Notes: generated by a model from the sequence alone, not told the origin. A stretch of DNA of 6,137 bases from an uncultured Lachnospiraceae bacterium (GCA_947178115.1 CAMWXF010000124.1:1-6137), one strand, 5' to 3'; positions 1 through 5,139 are shown, counted from the stretch's first letter. Made by a program: numbers and translations.

Positions 1-9
1 CGGGCAATT

Positions 10-49
10 TCTGCCGCTTACTCAAAATTACAAATCAAATAGCGGCAGA
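10..49. repeat. 9-bp inverted repeat near the left edge
   Basis: TCTGCCGCT at 10-18 is the exact reverse complement of AGCGGCAGA at 41-49, with 22 nt between them. No T-tract follows, so it is not a standard intrinsic terminator for + strand transcription. It could be a hairpin at the end of an upstream transcript or simply chance. Its role is unknown. Confidence 0.35.
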
Positions 50-77
50 GGTAGCGAAGCGGGTGTGCTTGTTCCCT

Positions 78-104
78 AGTATCAAAAGAAGTGCTTTGAT
101 TACT
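78..104. repeat. Imperfect inverted repeat upstream of the Uma2 gene
   Basis: AGTATCAAA (78-86) pairs with TTTGATTACT (95-104) with one bulged T and an 8-nt loop. It lies about 95 bp upstream of the proposed Uma2 start and could be an operator or a leader hairpin. I find no convincing -35/-10 pair around it, so its function is open. Confidence 0.3.
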
Positions 105-180
105 GGACAGTATGGATATTGAAAAAGGCTGTACGACAAAGAGAGTACGGGACAGCGGTCTACCTTCTGCCGGAACGAAG

Positions 181-187
181 AAGGAGG
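181..187 (+). promoter_or_regulatory. Shine-Dalgarno site that decides the Uma2 start
   Basis: AAGGAGG at 181-187 is a near-perfect anti-16S match. It is 3 nt from the ATG at 191 and 9 nt from the in-frame ATG at 197. The latter spacing is more usual, so 197 is preferred. The frame stays open upstream to a TTG at 119, but no ribosome binding site serves that codon. Confidence 0.6.
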
Positions 188-196
188 ACTATGTTT

Positions 197-874
197 ATGG
201 AACATGTGGCGCTTGAAAGAGAGGAGTACTTCATGACTATTGAGGGAGGAAAGGCTAAAATAGCCAACCAGATGCTTACGGAAGGAGAAGTCGATACCGA
301 CGAGGGCAGGAGATTTCCCAGAAGAGGATTATATACGATCGCGGATATCGAAGCACTTCCGGAGGGAGAGCGTGCGGAGCTGATTGACGGCGAGATGTTT
401 ATGATGTCTGCACCGATGTTGAGACACCAGAAGATACTTATGTGGCTGAGCGCAAAAATTTGGAATTATATAATGGAACATGGTGGATCATGTGAAGTTT
501 TGCCGGCACCCTTTGCGGTTTATATTAAAGATGATGGGAAAAATTATGTGGAGCCGGATATTTCCGTAATATGCGATCCGGATAAACTGGATGAGAAAGG
601 CTGTCATGGCGCGCCGGACTGGGTGATCGAGATTGTATCGTCGTCGAGTAAGGATATGGATTATGAGAGAAAACTTGCACTGTATGAGGAAGCGGGCGTG
701 AGGGAGTATTGGATTGTTGACCCTATACAGGGAAACGTTACGGTGTATAATTTTGGGACTATGACCATGGTGGAACAGTATTCCTTTTCCGATCGTGTGA
801 AAGTGGGAATTTATGAAGATTTGCATCTTGATTTCAATGAGGTGGACATTGGTGATCAGGGTAGCACAGACTGA
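197..874 (+). CDS. Uma2 family (DUF820) putative restriction-like endonuclease
   Basis: This is a 225-residue protein of the Uma2/DUF820 family, which has the PD-(D/E)xK nuclease fold; the biological substrate of these proteins is generally not established. The family core runs from about residue 46 to the C-terminus. Landmarks, numbered from the ATG at 197, are an ALPEGERAELIDGE entry motif (E61), EPDISV (D121), WVIEIVS (E145), the YERKLALYEEAGVREYW signature (K159) and IVDP. D121, E145 and K159 fit the expected metal-binding/catalytic positions. The first 45 or so residues are not recognisable. Other possible starts are the ATG at 191 (same Shine-Dalgarno site) and the ATG at 233, which has its own GAGGAG 6 nt upstream. 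The gene appears monocistronic, since a new promoter follows within 15 bp of its stop. Such proteins often occur as many stand-alone copies per genome. The family call is solid; the function in the cell is unknown. Confidence 0.9.
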   Translation: MEHVALEREEYFMTIEGGKAKIANQMLTEGEVDTDEGRRFPRRGLYTIADIEALPEGERAELIDGEMFMMSAPMLRHQKILMWLSAKIWNYIMEHGGSCEVLPAPFAVYIKDDGKNYVEPDISVICDPDKLDEKGCHGAPDWVIEIVSSSSKDMDYERKLALYEEAGVREYWIVDPIQGNVTVYNFGTMTMVEQYSFSDRVKVGIYEDLHLDFNEVDIGDQGSTD

Positions 875-887
875 ACGAAAAATCCCC

Positions 888-916
888 TTGCAATCCTTAA
901 TCATCTATTGTATACT
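888..916 (+). promoter_or_regulatory. Sigma-A-type promoter for the ribU leader
   Basis: TTGCAA (888-893) and TATACT (911-916) are separated by exactly 17 bp and each closely matches the housekeeping consensus. Transcription would start near 923, giving a leader of about 415 nt before ribU. It begins 14 bp after the Uma2 stop, so ribU is expressed separately from the upstream gene. Confidence 0.75.
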
Positions 917-922
917 TTCTGT

Positions 923-1000
923 TGTGGGAAACCACGGATTCCGACATCTGCGGTAAGAATACGGTGCGGTCCAAGTGGTAACCACAGATATTTTAATATC
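923..1000 (+). other. Structured leader segment upstream of the FMN aptamer
   Basis: About 85 nt of transcript precede the aptamer. They contain GTGG-GAAA-CCAC at 924-935 (a GNRA-type loop), GTGG-TAA-CCAC at 975-985, ATCTGCGGT (946-954) pairing 8 of 9 with ACCACAGAT (981-989), and GATATT-TT-AATATC (987-1000). The last three overlap, so they are mutually exclusive. No gene or known RNA family is recognised here. Confidence 0.4.
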
Positions 1001-1008
1001 AGAAAAAG

Positions 1009-1192
1009 TTCTTCGGGGTCGGGTGCAATTCCCTACCGGCGGTATAGTCCGCGACCCGTTACAGCATGGTATATATGTTCTATAGAATGTCGCTTGAGAG
1101 AGCGGATGCGAGCGAGATGATGAACATGTTGTTGCGACGGCTGATTTGGTGCGATTCCAAAACCGACAGTAAAGTCTGGATGAGAGAAGAAA
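1009..1192 (+). ncRNA. FMN riboswitch (RFN element)
   Basis: This aptamer binds flavin mononucleotide in nascent mRNA and controls riboflavin uptake genes. The 5' half shows the RFN core CTTCGGGG, GGGTGCAATTCCC (1021-1033), ACCGGCGGT (1035-1043) and AGTCCGCGACCCG. The 3' half shows GATTTGGTGCGATTCC, ACCGACAGT and CTGGATGAGAGAAG. Closing stem P1 is TTCTTC (1009-1014) with GAAGAA (1186-1191). P2 is GGGTC (1016-1020) with GACCC (1053-1057). A long variable arm is built on ATATGTTC (1073-1080) pairing with GAACATGT (1122-1129), with an inner TCGCT/AGCGA stem. The element sits upstream of a terminator and of ribU, as expected for FMN-triggered termination. Confidence 0.95.
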
Positions 1193-1203
1193 TAGCAGGA
1201 CGA

Positions 1204-1222
1204 CATGCGGCAGAGCCGTGTG
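1204..1222 (+). other. Hairpin between the FMN aptamer and its terminator
   Basis: CATGCGGC (1204-1211) pairs with GCCGTGTG (1215-1222), including two G-U pairs, across an AGA triloop. It lies in the expression platform between aptamer and terminator and may help fold the region or take part in an alternative structure. There is no direct evidence for a role. Confidence 0.35.
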
Positions 1223-1247
1223 ACAGAATGTTTGCTTTGCTTTATAG

Positions 1248-1275
1248 CCCCGAGACGTATGTTTCGGGGTTTTTT
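1248..1275 (+). terminator. Intrinsic terminator of the FMN riboswitch expression platform
   Basis: CCCCGAGAC (1248-1256) pairs with GTTTCGGGG (1261-1269) across a GTAT loop, giving 9 bp with one G-U pair. Six Ts (1270-1275) follow directly. It is 56 nt past the aptamer and 65 nt before ribU, the geometry of a transcription-attenuating FMN riboswitch. The 5' arm can alternatively pair with aptamer bases 1012-1018, which suggests a direct antiterminator. Confidence 0.9.
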
Positions 1276-1339
1276 GCGCGAACGAACTTTTTCCGACAAA
1301 ATTATAGATAGAAGCTGAATGCTTCGGAATGGAGGAAAA

Positions 1340-2110
1340 ATGAGTAACGGATTATTACAAAGTATTGCAGACAATCTGACATTTGTGCTGGTCTGCATAG
1401 GGGTAGCGGTAGGACTGTTTGCGATCGCATACGCGGCGGAGAAGTATGTGTATAAGCGGGACGGTATCACGGAGCGTATTTTAAGTACCAGAAAGATCAC
1501 GATGATCGGACTTTTCTCTGCGCTGGCGGTGATTTTGCATATATTTGATTTTCCGATTCCGTTTCTGGCACCGGGCTTTTACAAGCTGGATTTCAGTGAG
1601 ATTCCTGCGCTGGTGGGCACCTTCGCTTTCGGTCCGGTAGCGGGGGTTATGATCGAGTTCTGCAAGATCCTGCTGAAACTGGTGATCAAAGGCACCAGTA
1701 CTGCTTTTGTGGGAGATTTGGCCAACTTCGTAATCGGCTGTAGTCTGGTTCTGCCGGCATCGATCATCTATATGTTCAAGAAGACACGTAAAAGAGCGAT
1801 CCTGTCATGTATTGCCGGCTCGGTGATCATGACGGTATTCGGAACGGCGTTTAACGGTGTGTATCTGCTTCCGGCGTTTTCAACGTTATTCGGAATGCCT
1901 ATGGATGCGATTATCGGAGCAGGCGCGGCGATCAACGGGAATATTAACAGTGTTACGACGTTCGTATGTTTCGCGGTAGCGCCTATCAATATTATTAAGA
2001 GCGTGGCGGCTTCGGGTGTGACGCTGCTCATCTATAAACCGCTCAGTCCGATCTTGAAAAATGCACATCTTTCCACAGTGCGCAAAGACAAGATGGCGGT
2101 GGAAAAATAA
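1340..2110 (+). CDS. ribU: Riboflavin ECF transporter substrate-binding subunit RibU
   Basis: This 256-residue integral membrane protein is the S component that binds riboflavin and docks onto an EcfA-EcfA'-EcfT energising module, which is not in this window and is presumably shared. The ECF-S core begins near residue 51 (TRKITMIGLFSALAVILH). It continues with the characteristic FLAPGFYKLDFSEIPALVG stretch (75-93), the FGPVAGVMIEFCKILLKL helix and the AFVGDLANFVIG segment, and ends in VAPINIIK and YKPLSPILK. An extra hydrophobic helix at about 13-34 precedes this core, making the protein longer than the roughly 190-residue classical RibU. I believe such an extension is common in Clostridia homologues. 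GGAGG at 1331-1335 lies 4 nt before the chosen ATG; an in-frame ATG at 1319 has no ribosome binding site. The upstream FMN riboswitch independently supports the call. Confidence 0.94.
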   Translation: MSNGLLQSIADNLTFVLVCIGVAVGLFAIAYAAEKYVYKRDGITERILSTRKITMIGLFSALAVILHIFDFPIPFLAPGFYKLDFSEIPALVGTFAFGPVAGVMIEFCKILLKLVIKGTSTAFVGDLANFVIGCSLVLPASIIYMFKKTRKRAILSCIAGSVIMTVFGTAFNGVYLLPAFSTLFGMPMDAIIGAGAAINGNINSVTTFVCFAVAPINIIKSVAASGVTLLIYKPLSPILKNAHLSTVRKDKMAVEK

Positions 2111-2136
2111 CAGGCATTTGGCTATGCTCTGTCAGC

Positions 2137-2152
2137 CTTACAATATTGTAAG
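2137..2152. promoter_or_regulatory. Perfect 16-bp palindrome, BceR-like TTACA-N4-TGTAA box
   Basis: CTTACAATATTGTAAG is identical to its reverse complement. The TTACA-N4-TGTAA pattern matches, as I recall it, the consensus reported for BceR-type response regulators that control antimicrobial-peptide ABC transporters in Firmicutes. It lies 26 bp after the ribU stop and 10 bp before the ribU terminator. It could equally be an operator for another dimeric regulator or a hairpin in the ribU 3' end. No regulator gene is in the window. Confidence 0.4.
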
Positions 2153-2161
2153 AAATGAAGG

Positions 2162-2203
2162 GGAAAATGTAAGCCGATTCAATGGATTACATTTTCCTTT
2201 TTT
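2162..2203 (+). terminator. Intrinsic terminator of ribU
   Basis: GGAAAATGTAA (2162-2172) and TTACATTTTCC (2187-2197) form a perfect 11-bp stem. CC/GG in the loop can add two more pairs. Six Ts (2198-2203) follow directly. It lies 51 bp after the ribU stop and ends the riboflavin uptake transcript. Confidence 0.9.
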
Positions 2204-2211
2204 GTTATATT

Positions 2212-2281
2212 GACTAAAGCTTGGAGCAGAACAATTTGCTTGTTCTGCCCGTTACATTCATAGATGTGATTTAGTCTTTTT
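2212..2281 (+). ncRNA. Candidate three-way-junction RNA ending in a T-run
   Basis: The outer stem GACTAAA (2212-2218)/TTTAGTC (2270-2276) encloses two hairpins. The first is GCAGAACAA (2226-2234)/TTGTTCTGC (2240-2248), extended by GG/CC across one bulged A. The second is TTACAT (2252-2257)/ATGTGA (2264-2269) with one G-U pair. The second hairpin abuts the outer stem with no gap, which would allow stacking. Five Ts (2277-2281) follow. It matches no RNA family I recognise. It could be a second terminator behind ribU, an attenuator in the exporter leader, or the end of a small RNA. Confidence 0.5.
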
Positions 2282-2363
2282 ACGGAGTAAAAGCGTTATA
2301 TATTTAGAAAGCGGTGAATTAAGATAATATTAAGGTTTCACTATCACGATTTTAAGAATCGGT

Positions 2364-2372
2364 TGTTATGAT
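2364..2372 (+). promoter_or_regulatory. Possible extended -10 promoter element
   Basis: TGTTATGAT fits the extended -10 pattern TGn-TATGAT (the -10 hexamer is at 2367-2372). No good -35 hexamer lies 16-18 bp upstream. A CGATT/AATCG dyad (2347-2361) sits in that place and might bind an activator. If used, it would give the exporter operon a leader of about 265 nt. A weaker alternative is TTTAGA (2303-2308) with TAATAT (2325-2330). Confidence 0.3.
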
Positions 2373-2442
2373 ACTCCCGTAGAACGGAGCACAGAAGTAA
2401 AAGTAAGGCTCGATTTGGGGAAACAGAAAATTTTAAGAAAAG

Positions 2443-2457
2443 TTTATATATTATAAA
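2443..2457. repeat. AT-rich dyad in the exporter leader
   Basis: TTTATA-TAT-TATAAA is an exact inverted repeat with a 3-nt centre, within a strongly AT-rich stretch about 190 bp upstream of the ATPase gene. It is a candidate operator or promoter element. Low-complexity AT sequence makes such dyads common by chance. Confidence 0.3.
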
Positions 2458-2512
2458 TATCCTTGAAGAAAATTATATGATAAAGTCGTTACAATATATG
2501 GAAAGAAATTAA

Positions 2513-2559
2513 TTGTTCAGAAGGTGCTTCGTAACTGTGAAGAACAAGGTTCTGAACAG
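2513..2559 (+). repeat. Nested hairpin in the exporter leader
   Basis: TGTTCAGAA (2514-2522) pairs perfectly with TTCTGAACA (2550-2558), and a G-U pair extends the stem outward. An inner stem CTTC (2527-2530)/GAAG (2539-2542) has an 8-nt loop. No T-tract follows, so it is not a terminator. It lies 86 bp before the ATPase start and may stabilise or regulate the leader mRNA. Confidence 0.45.
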
Positions 2560-2644
2560 ATGCGAAAGAAAATACATGAATAGGATAGGACGGATTTTTT
2601 CGTGACATTCCCGCAGTAAAATATAATAAACAGGAGGATCAACT

Positions 2645-3346
2645 ATGGAAGCATTGGTTGAGATCCGGGATATGTGTAAGACATATAACCCCGGTGAAAA
2701 TGAAGTAAAAGCGCTGGATCATGTGAGCCTGACGATTCACGAGAGAGAATTTGTGGCAATCATCGGGCATTCGGGTTCCGGCAAGTCTACGCTGATGAAT
2801 ATGCTGGGGTGTCTGGACGTGCCTACCAGCGGCAGTTATTACCTGCACGGGCATGATGTGGCGGGAATGTCGGATGATGAATTGTCGGATATCCGCAATC
2901 AGGAGATCGGATTTATTTTTCAGGGATTTAATCTGATTCCGAGTTTGACGGCGCTTGAGAATGTGGAACTGCCTTTGATCTATCGGTGCGTCTGTAAAAG
3001 AGAGAGAACAGAGCTGTCTGACCGGGCGCTTGACAAAGTGGGATTGGAGAACCGTAAAGATCATAAGCCTTCGGAGATGTCCGGCGGACAACAACAAAGG
3101 GTTGCCATCGCCAGAGCCATCGCACAGGCGCCGCCCATTATCCTGGCGGATGAACCTACCGGTAATCTTGACTCCAATTCCACGAGAGAGATCATGGAAA
3201 TTCTCAAAGGATTACATGAAGAAGGCAGAACCGTGATATTGATTACCCATGATAACGAGATCGCGGCACAGGCTAAGCGGGTCATTAAAATCATGGACGG
3301 AAAAATCGTGGAAGATTATATGAACGAGGTACAGCAGGCTGTCTGA
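2645..3346 (+). CDS. MacB/LolD-type ABC transporter ATP-binding protein
   Basis: This 233-residue cytoplasmic ATPase drives the MacB/FtsX-type permease encoded downstream, by the mechanotransmission typical of the type VII ABC class rather than by classical transport. All nucleotide-binding motifs are intact: Walker A GHSGSGKST (41-49), Q-loop Q93 in FIFQGFNL, signature MSGGQQQR (145-152), Walker B IILADEP (165-171, with E170), D-loop NLD (174-176) and switch H202 in LITHD. LGCLDVPTSG and ADEPTGNLDS are hallmarks of the LolD/MacB/YknY branch. Length is normal for a free-standing subunit. AGGAGG (2632-2637) sits 7 nt before the ATG, an excellent site. It is the first gene of the exporter operon, whereas in B. 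subtilis yknWXYZ the adaptor precedes the ATPase. The substrate is not evident. Confidence 0.95.
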   Translation: MEALVEIRDMCKTYNPGENEVKALDHVSLTIHEREFVAIIGHSGSGKSTLMNMLGCLDVPTSGSYYLHGHDVAGMSDDELSDIRNQEIGFIFQGFNLIPSLTALENVELPLIYRCVCKRERTELSDRALDKVGLENRKDHKPSEMSGGQQQRVAIARAIAQAPPIILADEPTGNLDSNSTREIMEILKGLHEEGRTVILITHDNEIAAQAKRVIKIMDGKIVEDYMNEVQQAV

Positions 3347-3527
3347 AAAGAATGCAAGAATCGGCAGTGAGAGCTTATATCTGCGAAAAAGATTCAAATG
3401 GACAGTAGGAAGCAGAGAGAACCAACAGAACTGCCAAGACGATAGAAAAAACGATGAAGCATGAAAGCCTAATATAGGAAAGGCAGAAAAAATAAAATCT
3501 GAAAAGAAGGAGCAGGAAGGAACAGCA
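3347..3527 (+). other. Purine-rich 181-bp gap between ATPase and adaptor genes
   Basis: No gene is recognised. An 18-codon frame from the ATG at 3352 to the TAG at 3406-3408 has no ribosome binding site. The + strand is strikingly rich in A and G, especially 3400-3520. A small dyad, CCTA-ATA-TAGG, lies near 3470. No T-tract or strong hairpin indicates termination, so the downstream gene is probably co-transcribed. Confidence 0.5.
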
Positions 3528-5066
3528 ATGAAAGAAGAATTGAAAACAGCAGACTCCGTTAAGAACAATGTGAGCGCGGTAAGCACTGTGGAGACGGGGA
3601 ATCAGACGGAACAAGAAGGCAAGAAACACAAAGCGAAGAAAGAGAAAGCGCCGAAGACACCTATGGATAAGAAGAAAAAGAAGAAGATCATAAGGCGCTG
3701 CGTCATCGGCGGTGTGGCGGCGGTGATAGTCCTTTTTATAGTCAGTAATTCCATTGCAGCCAAGAATGCGGGCACCGTGGTATATACTACGACGGCGACA
3801 GTGGAAAATATAGAGCAGACATTAAATACCAGCGGTACGGTCAAGAGCGAGGAGACGAAGACCTATTTTGCACCGGTGGCAGTTCAGATCGGTTCGATAG
3901 ATGTGGCGGCCGGAGACAGCGTGAAAAAGGGAGACAGCCTTATAAGGTATGATGCGGAAGCGCTGGAAGAAGCGAAACAGCTTGCAGAGTTGAAGCTGCA
4001 GGCTAACGAGGGCGGTTATGAAAGCTCCATCCATAAAGATAATAAGTACATAGCGGAGCTTGGAGAGGCCAACGTGAATCTGGCGGTGCTGGAGCAGCAG
4101 ATCGAAGACAGTGAGAACTATGTCAAGGAGCTGCAGCAGAAGATCAATGATAAGAAGACATGGCTTGCGCATGAGGGCACGCTGTTGCAGGTATCGTTGT
4201 TAGACTGGTCGGACAGACCAGATTCGGAGGAGTATCTGAATCTGCAGAAGATGATACAGTTCAACAGCTACGAGCAGCAGAATAACAAGGATATCCTTGC
4301 ATGGCAGAAGGAAGTAGAGATCTATGAGGAAAAAATTGCCGCCTACAAGGAATACCGCTCTGAGATGAAATCGCAGAAAAGCAGTTCCGAGGGCGGTTCC
4401 ATGGACAGCGGCAGCAGAAGCCAGCTGGAGGCCAATACGCAGATGGAGCGGATTAACGGTCAGGAGACGTTACGTGATATTCAAGATGTAGAGAACGGTA
4501 TCCTTGCTGATTTCGACGGTGTTGTCACTGAGATGGAGGCCGTGGAAGGTGCGATTCCGCAGGAGGGAACGAAGTTAGTCACGGTGGAGAGCACGGAGAA
4601 GGTCAAGGTGGAGATTACCGTGTCGAAATATGATCTGGAGAAAATACAGATCGGACAGACTGCGTCCATCGATATCGCCAATAAGAAGTATGAAGGTAAA
4701 GTGGCCAAGATCAACCGTATGGCCACCACCAATGCCAGCGGTGCGGCGGTAGTAGGAGCAGAGATTGAAATTGAAAATCCGGATTCGGAGATATATCTTG
4801 GGGTAGAAGCCAGAGTGGAGATCAATACGGCTTCCGTGTCGGGTGCGGTAGCGGTGCCTGTTGAAGTCATCAATACGGATAAGGACGGAGATTTTGTATT
4901 CGTGGCGGAGAACGGTGTGGCGGTGAAGAAACGCATTATGACAGGAATTTCGTCTGACAGCTACAGCGAGATCAAGGAAGGTCTGTCAAATGGAGAAACG
5001 ATTATTGTAACAACAGGGCAGGAACTGGAAGAAGGTACGCCGGTGACTGCAATCCCGCAACAATAA
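3528..5066 (+). CDS. HlyD/MacA-family efflux adaptor (membrane fusion protein)
   Basis: This 512-residue adaptor is anchored in the membrane with its bulk outside the cell and partners the ATPase and permease on either side. The first 56 residues are a charged cytoplasmic tail with a lysine run (48-53). One transmembrane helix follows at about 57-77. Half of a lipoyl-like domain is at about 110-142 (PVAVQIGSIDVAAGDSVKKG). A long helical hairpin spans about 143-320, with coiled-coil character and a Ser/Gly-rich linker near 284-298. The second lipoyl half is at about 324-354 (GILADFDGVVTEM, PQEGTKLVTV). A beta-barrel at about 357-432 contains the SKYDLEKIQIGQTASIDI motif, and a membrane-proximal domain (441-508) ends with EGLSNGETIIVTTGQELEEGTPV. 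GGAAGG (3515-3520) lies 7 nt before the ATG. It resembles B. subtilis YknX in role and is longer than a typical MacA, mainly through its tail and hairpin. Confidence 0.92.
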   Translation: MKEELKTADSVKNNVSAVSTVETGNQTEQEGKKHKAKKEKAPKTPMDKKKKKKIIRRCVIGGVAAVIVLFIVSNSIAAKNAGTVVYTTTATVENIEQTLNTSGTVKSEETKTYFAPVAVQIGSIDVAAGDSVKKGDSLIRYDAEALEEAKQLAELKLQANEGGYESSIHKDNKYIAELGEANVNLAVLEQQIEDSENYVKELQQKINDKKTWLAHEGTLLQVSLLDWSDRPDSEEYLNLQKMIQFNSYEQQNNKDILAWQKEVEIYEEKIAAYKEYRSEMKSQKSSSEGGSMDSGSRSQLEANTQMERINGQETLRDIQDVENGILADFDGVVTEMEAVEGAIPQEGTKLVTVESTEKVKVEITVSKYDLEKIQIGQTASIDIANKKYEGKVAKINRMATTNASGAAVVGAEIEIENPDSEIYLGVEARVEINTASVSGAVAVPVEVINTDKDGDFVFVAENGVAVKKRIMTGISSDSYSEIKEGLSNGETIIVTTGQELEEGTPVTAIPQQ

Positions 5067-5068
5067 AA

Positions 5069-5128
5069 AGAGATGAAGTTATTCTAAGTCATCAAAATAC
5101 GCTGACTAAGAATAACTAAATCATCTCT
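5069..5128. repeat. Large hairpin between the adaptor and permease genes
   Basis: AGAGATGA (5069-5076) pairs with TCATCTCT (5121-5128). Contiguously, 5077-5091 pairs with 5103-5117 with one A-A mismatch. An AAA bulge and an 11-nt loop give 22 of 23 positions paired. It begins 2 nt after the adaptor stop. On the + strand no T-tract follows, so read-through is expected. On the minus strand the stem is followed by TTTTT (5069-5065), as in an intrinsic terminator. It could tune permease expression, protect upstream mRNA from 3' exonucleases, or stop antisense transcription. Confidence 0.75.
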
Positions 5129-5139
5129 GAGATGAAGTT
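5070..5139. repeat. 11-bp direct repeat flanking the hairpin
   Basis: GAGATGAAGTT occurs at 5070-5080 and again at 5129-5139. The first copy is part of the hairpin's 5' arm and the second directly follows the 3' arm. TCATCTC-T-GAGATGA (5121-5135) therefore forms another dyad. The arrangement may be a footprint of slippage or of a small insertion, or may offer alternative pairing. Confidence 0.55.

Larger units (their letters stand above)
2111..2644. other. Gene-free, structure-rich intergenic region before the exporter operon
   Basis: This 534-bp stretch has no plausible gene; the few ATG-started frames, such as one at 2560 encoding 7 residues, are tiny. It contains, in order, a perfect palindrome, the ribU terminator, a three-way-junction RNA candidate with a T-run, an extended -10-like element, an AT-rich dyad (2420-2515 is strongly AT-rich) and a nested hairpin. 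CTCCCGT (2374-2380) and ACGGAG (2384-2389) also form a bulged hairpin. ACGGAG occurs again at 2282-2287, so alternative pairing is possible. Confidence 0.6.

Noticed and set aside
119..196. TTG-initiated extension of the Uma2 protein
   Set aside because: No ribosome binding site precedes the TTG. A strong one at 181-187 serves an internal ATG, and the added residues look like translated leader.
908..1311. Plus-strand ORFs at 908-1120 and 1066-1311
   Set aside because: Both lie within the structured riboswitch leader, lack ribosome binding sites and have no protein-like features.
1033..1500. Minus-strand ORF across the riboswitch and ribU start
   Set aside because: It runs through the FMN aptamer and terminator, which are strongly supported on the + strand, and it resembles no family.
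2563..2602. CGAAA...TTTTTTCG pairing before the exporter as a terminator
   Set aside because: The Ts are part of the weak AT stem rather than following it, and the pairing contains a bulge.
2602..2627. TATAAT at 2622-2627 with GTGACA at 2602-2607 as a promoter for the exporter operon
   Set aside because: The spacer is only 14 bp, and the start site would fall inside the Shine-Dalgarno sequence at 2632-2637, leaving no ribosome binding site on the mRNA.
3352..3408. Small ORF of 18 codons between ATPase and adaptor
   Set aside because: There is no ribosome binding site, no recognisable peptide features, and the length is expected by chance.
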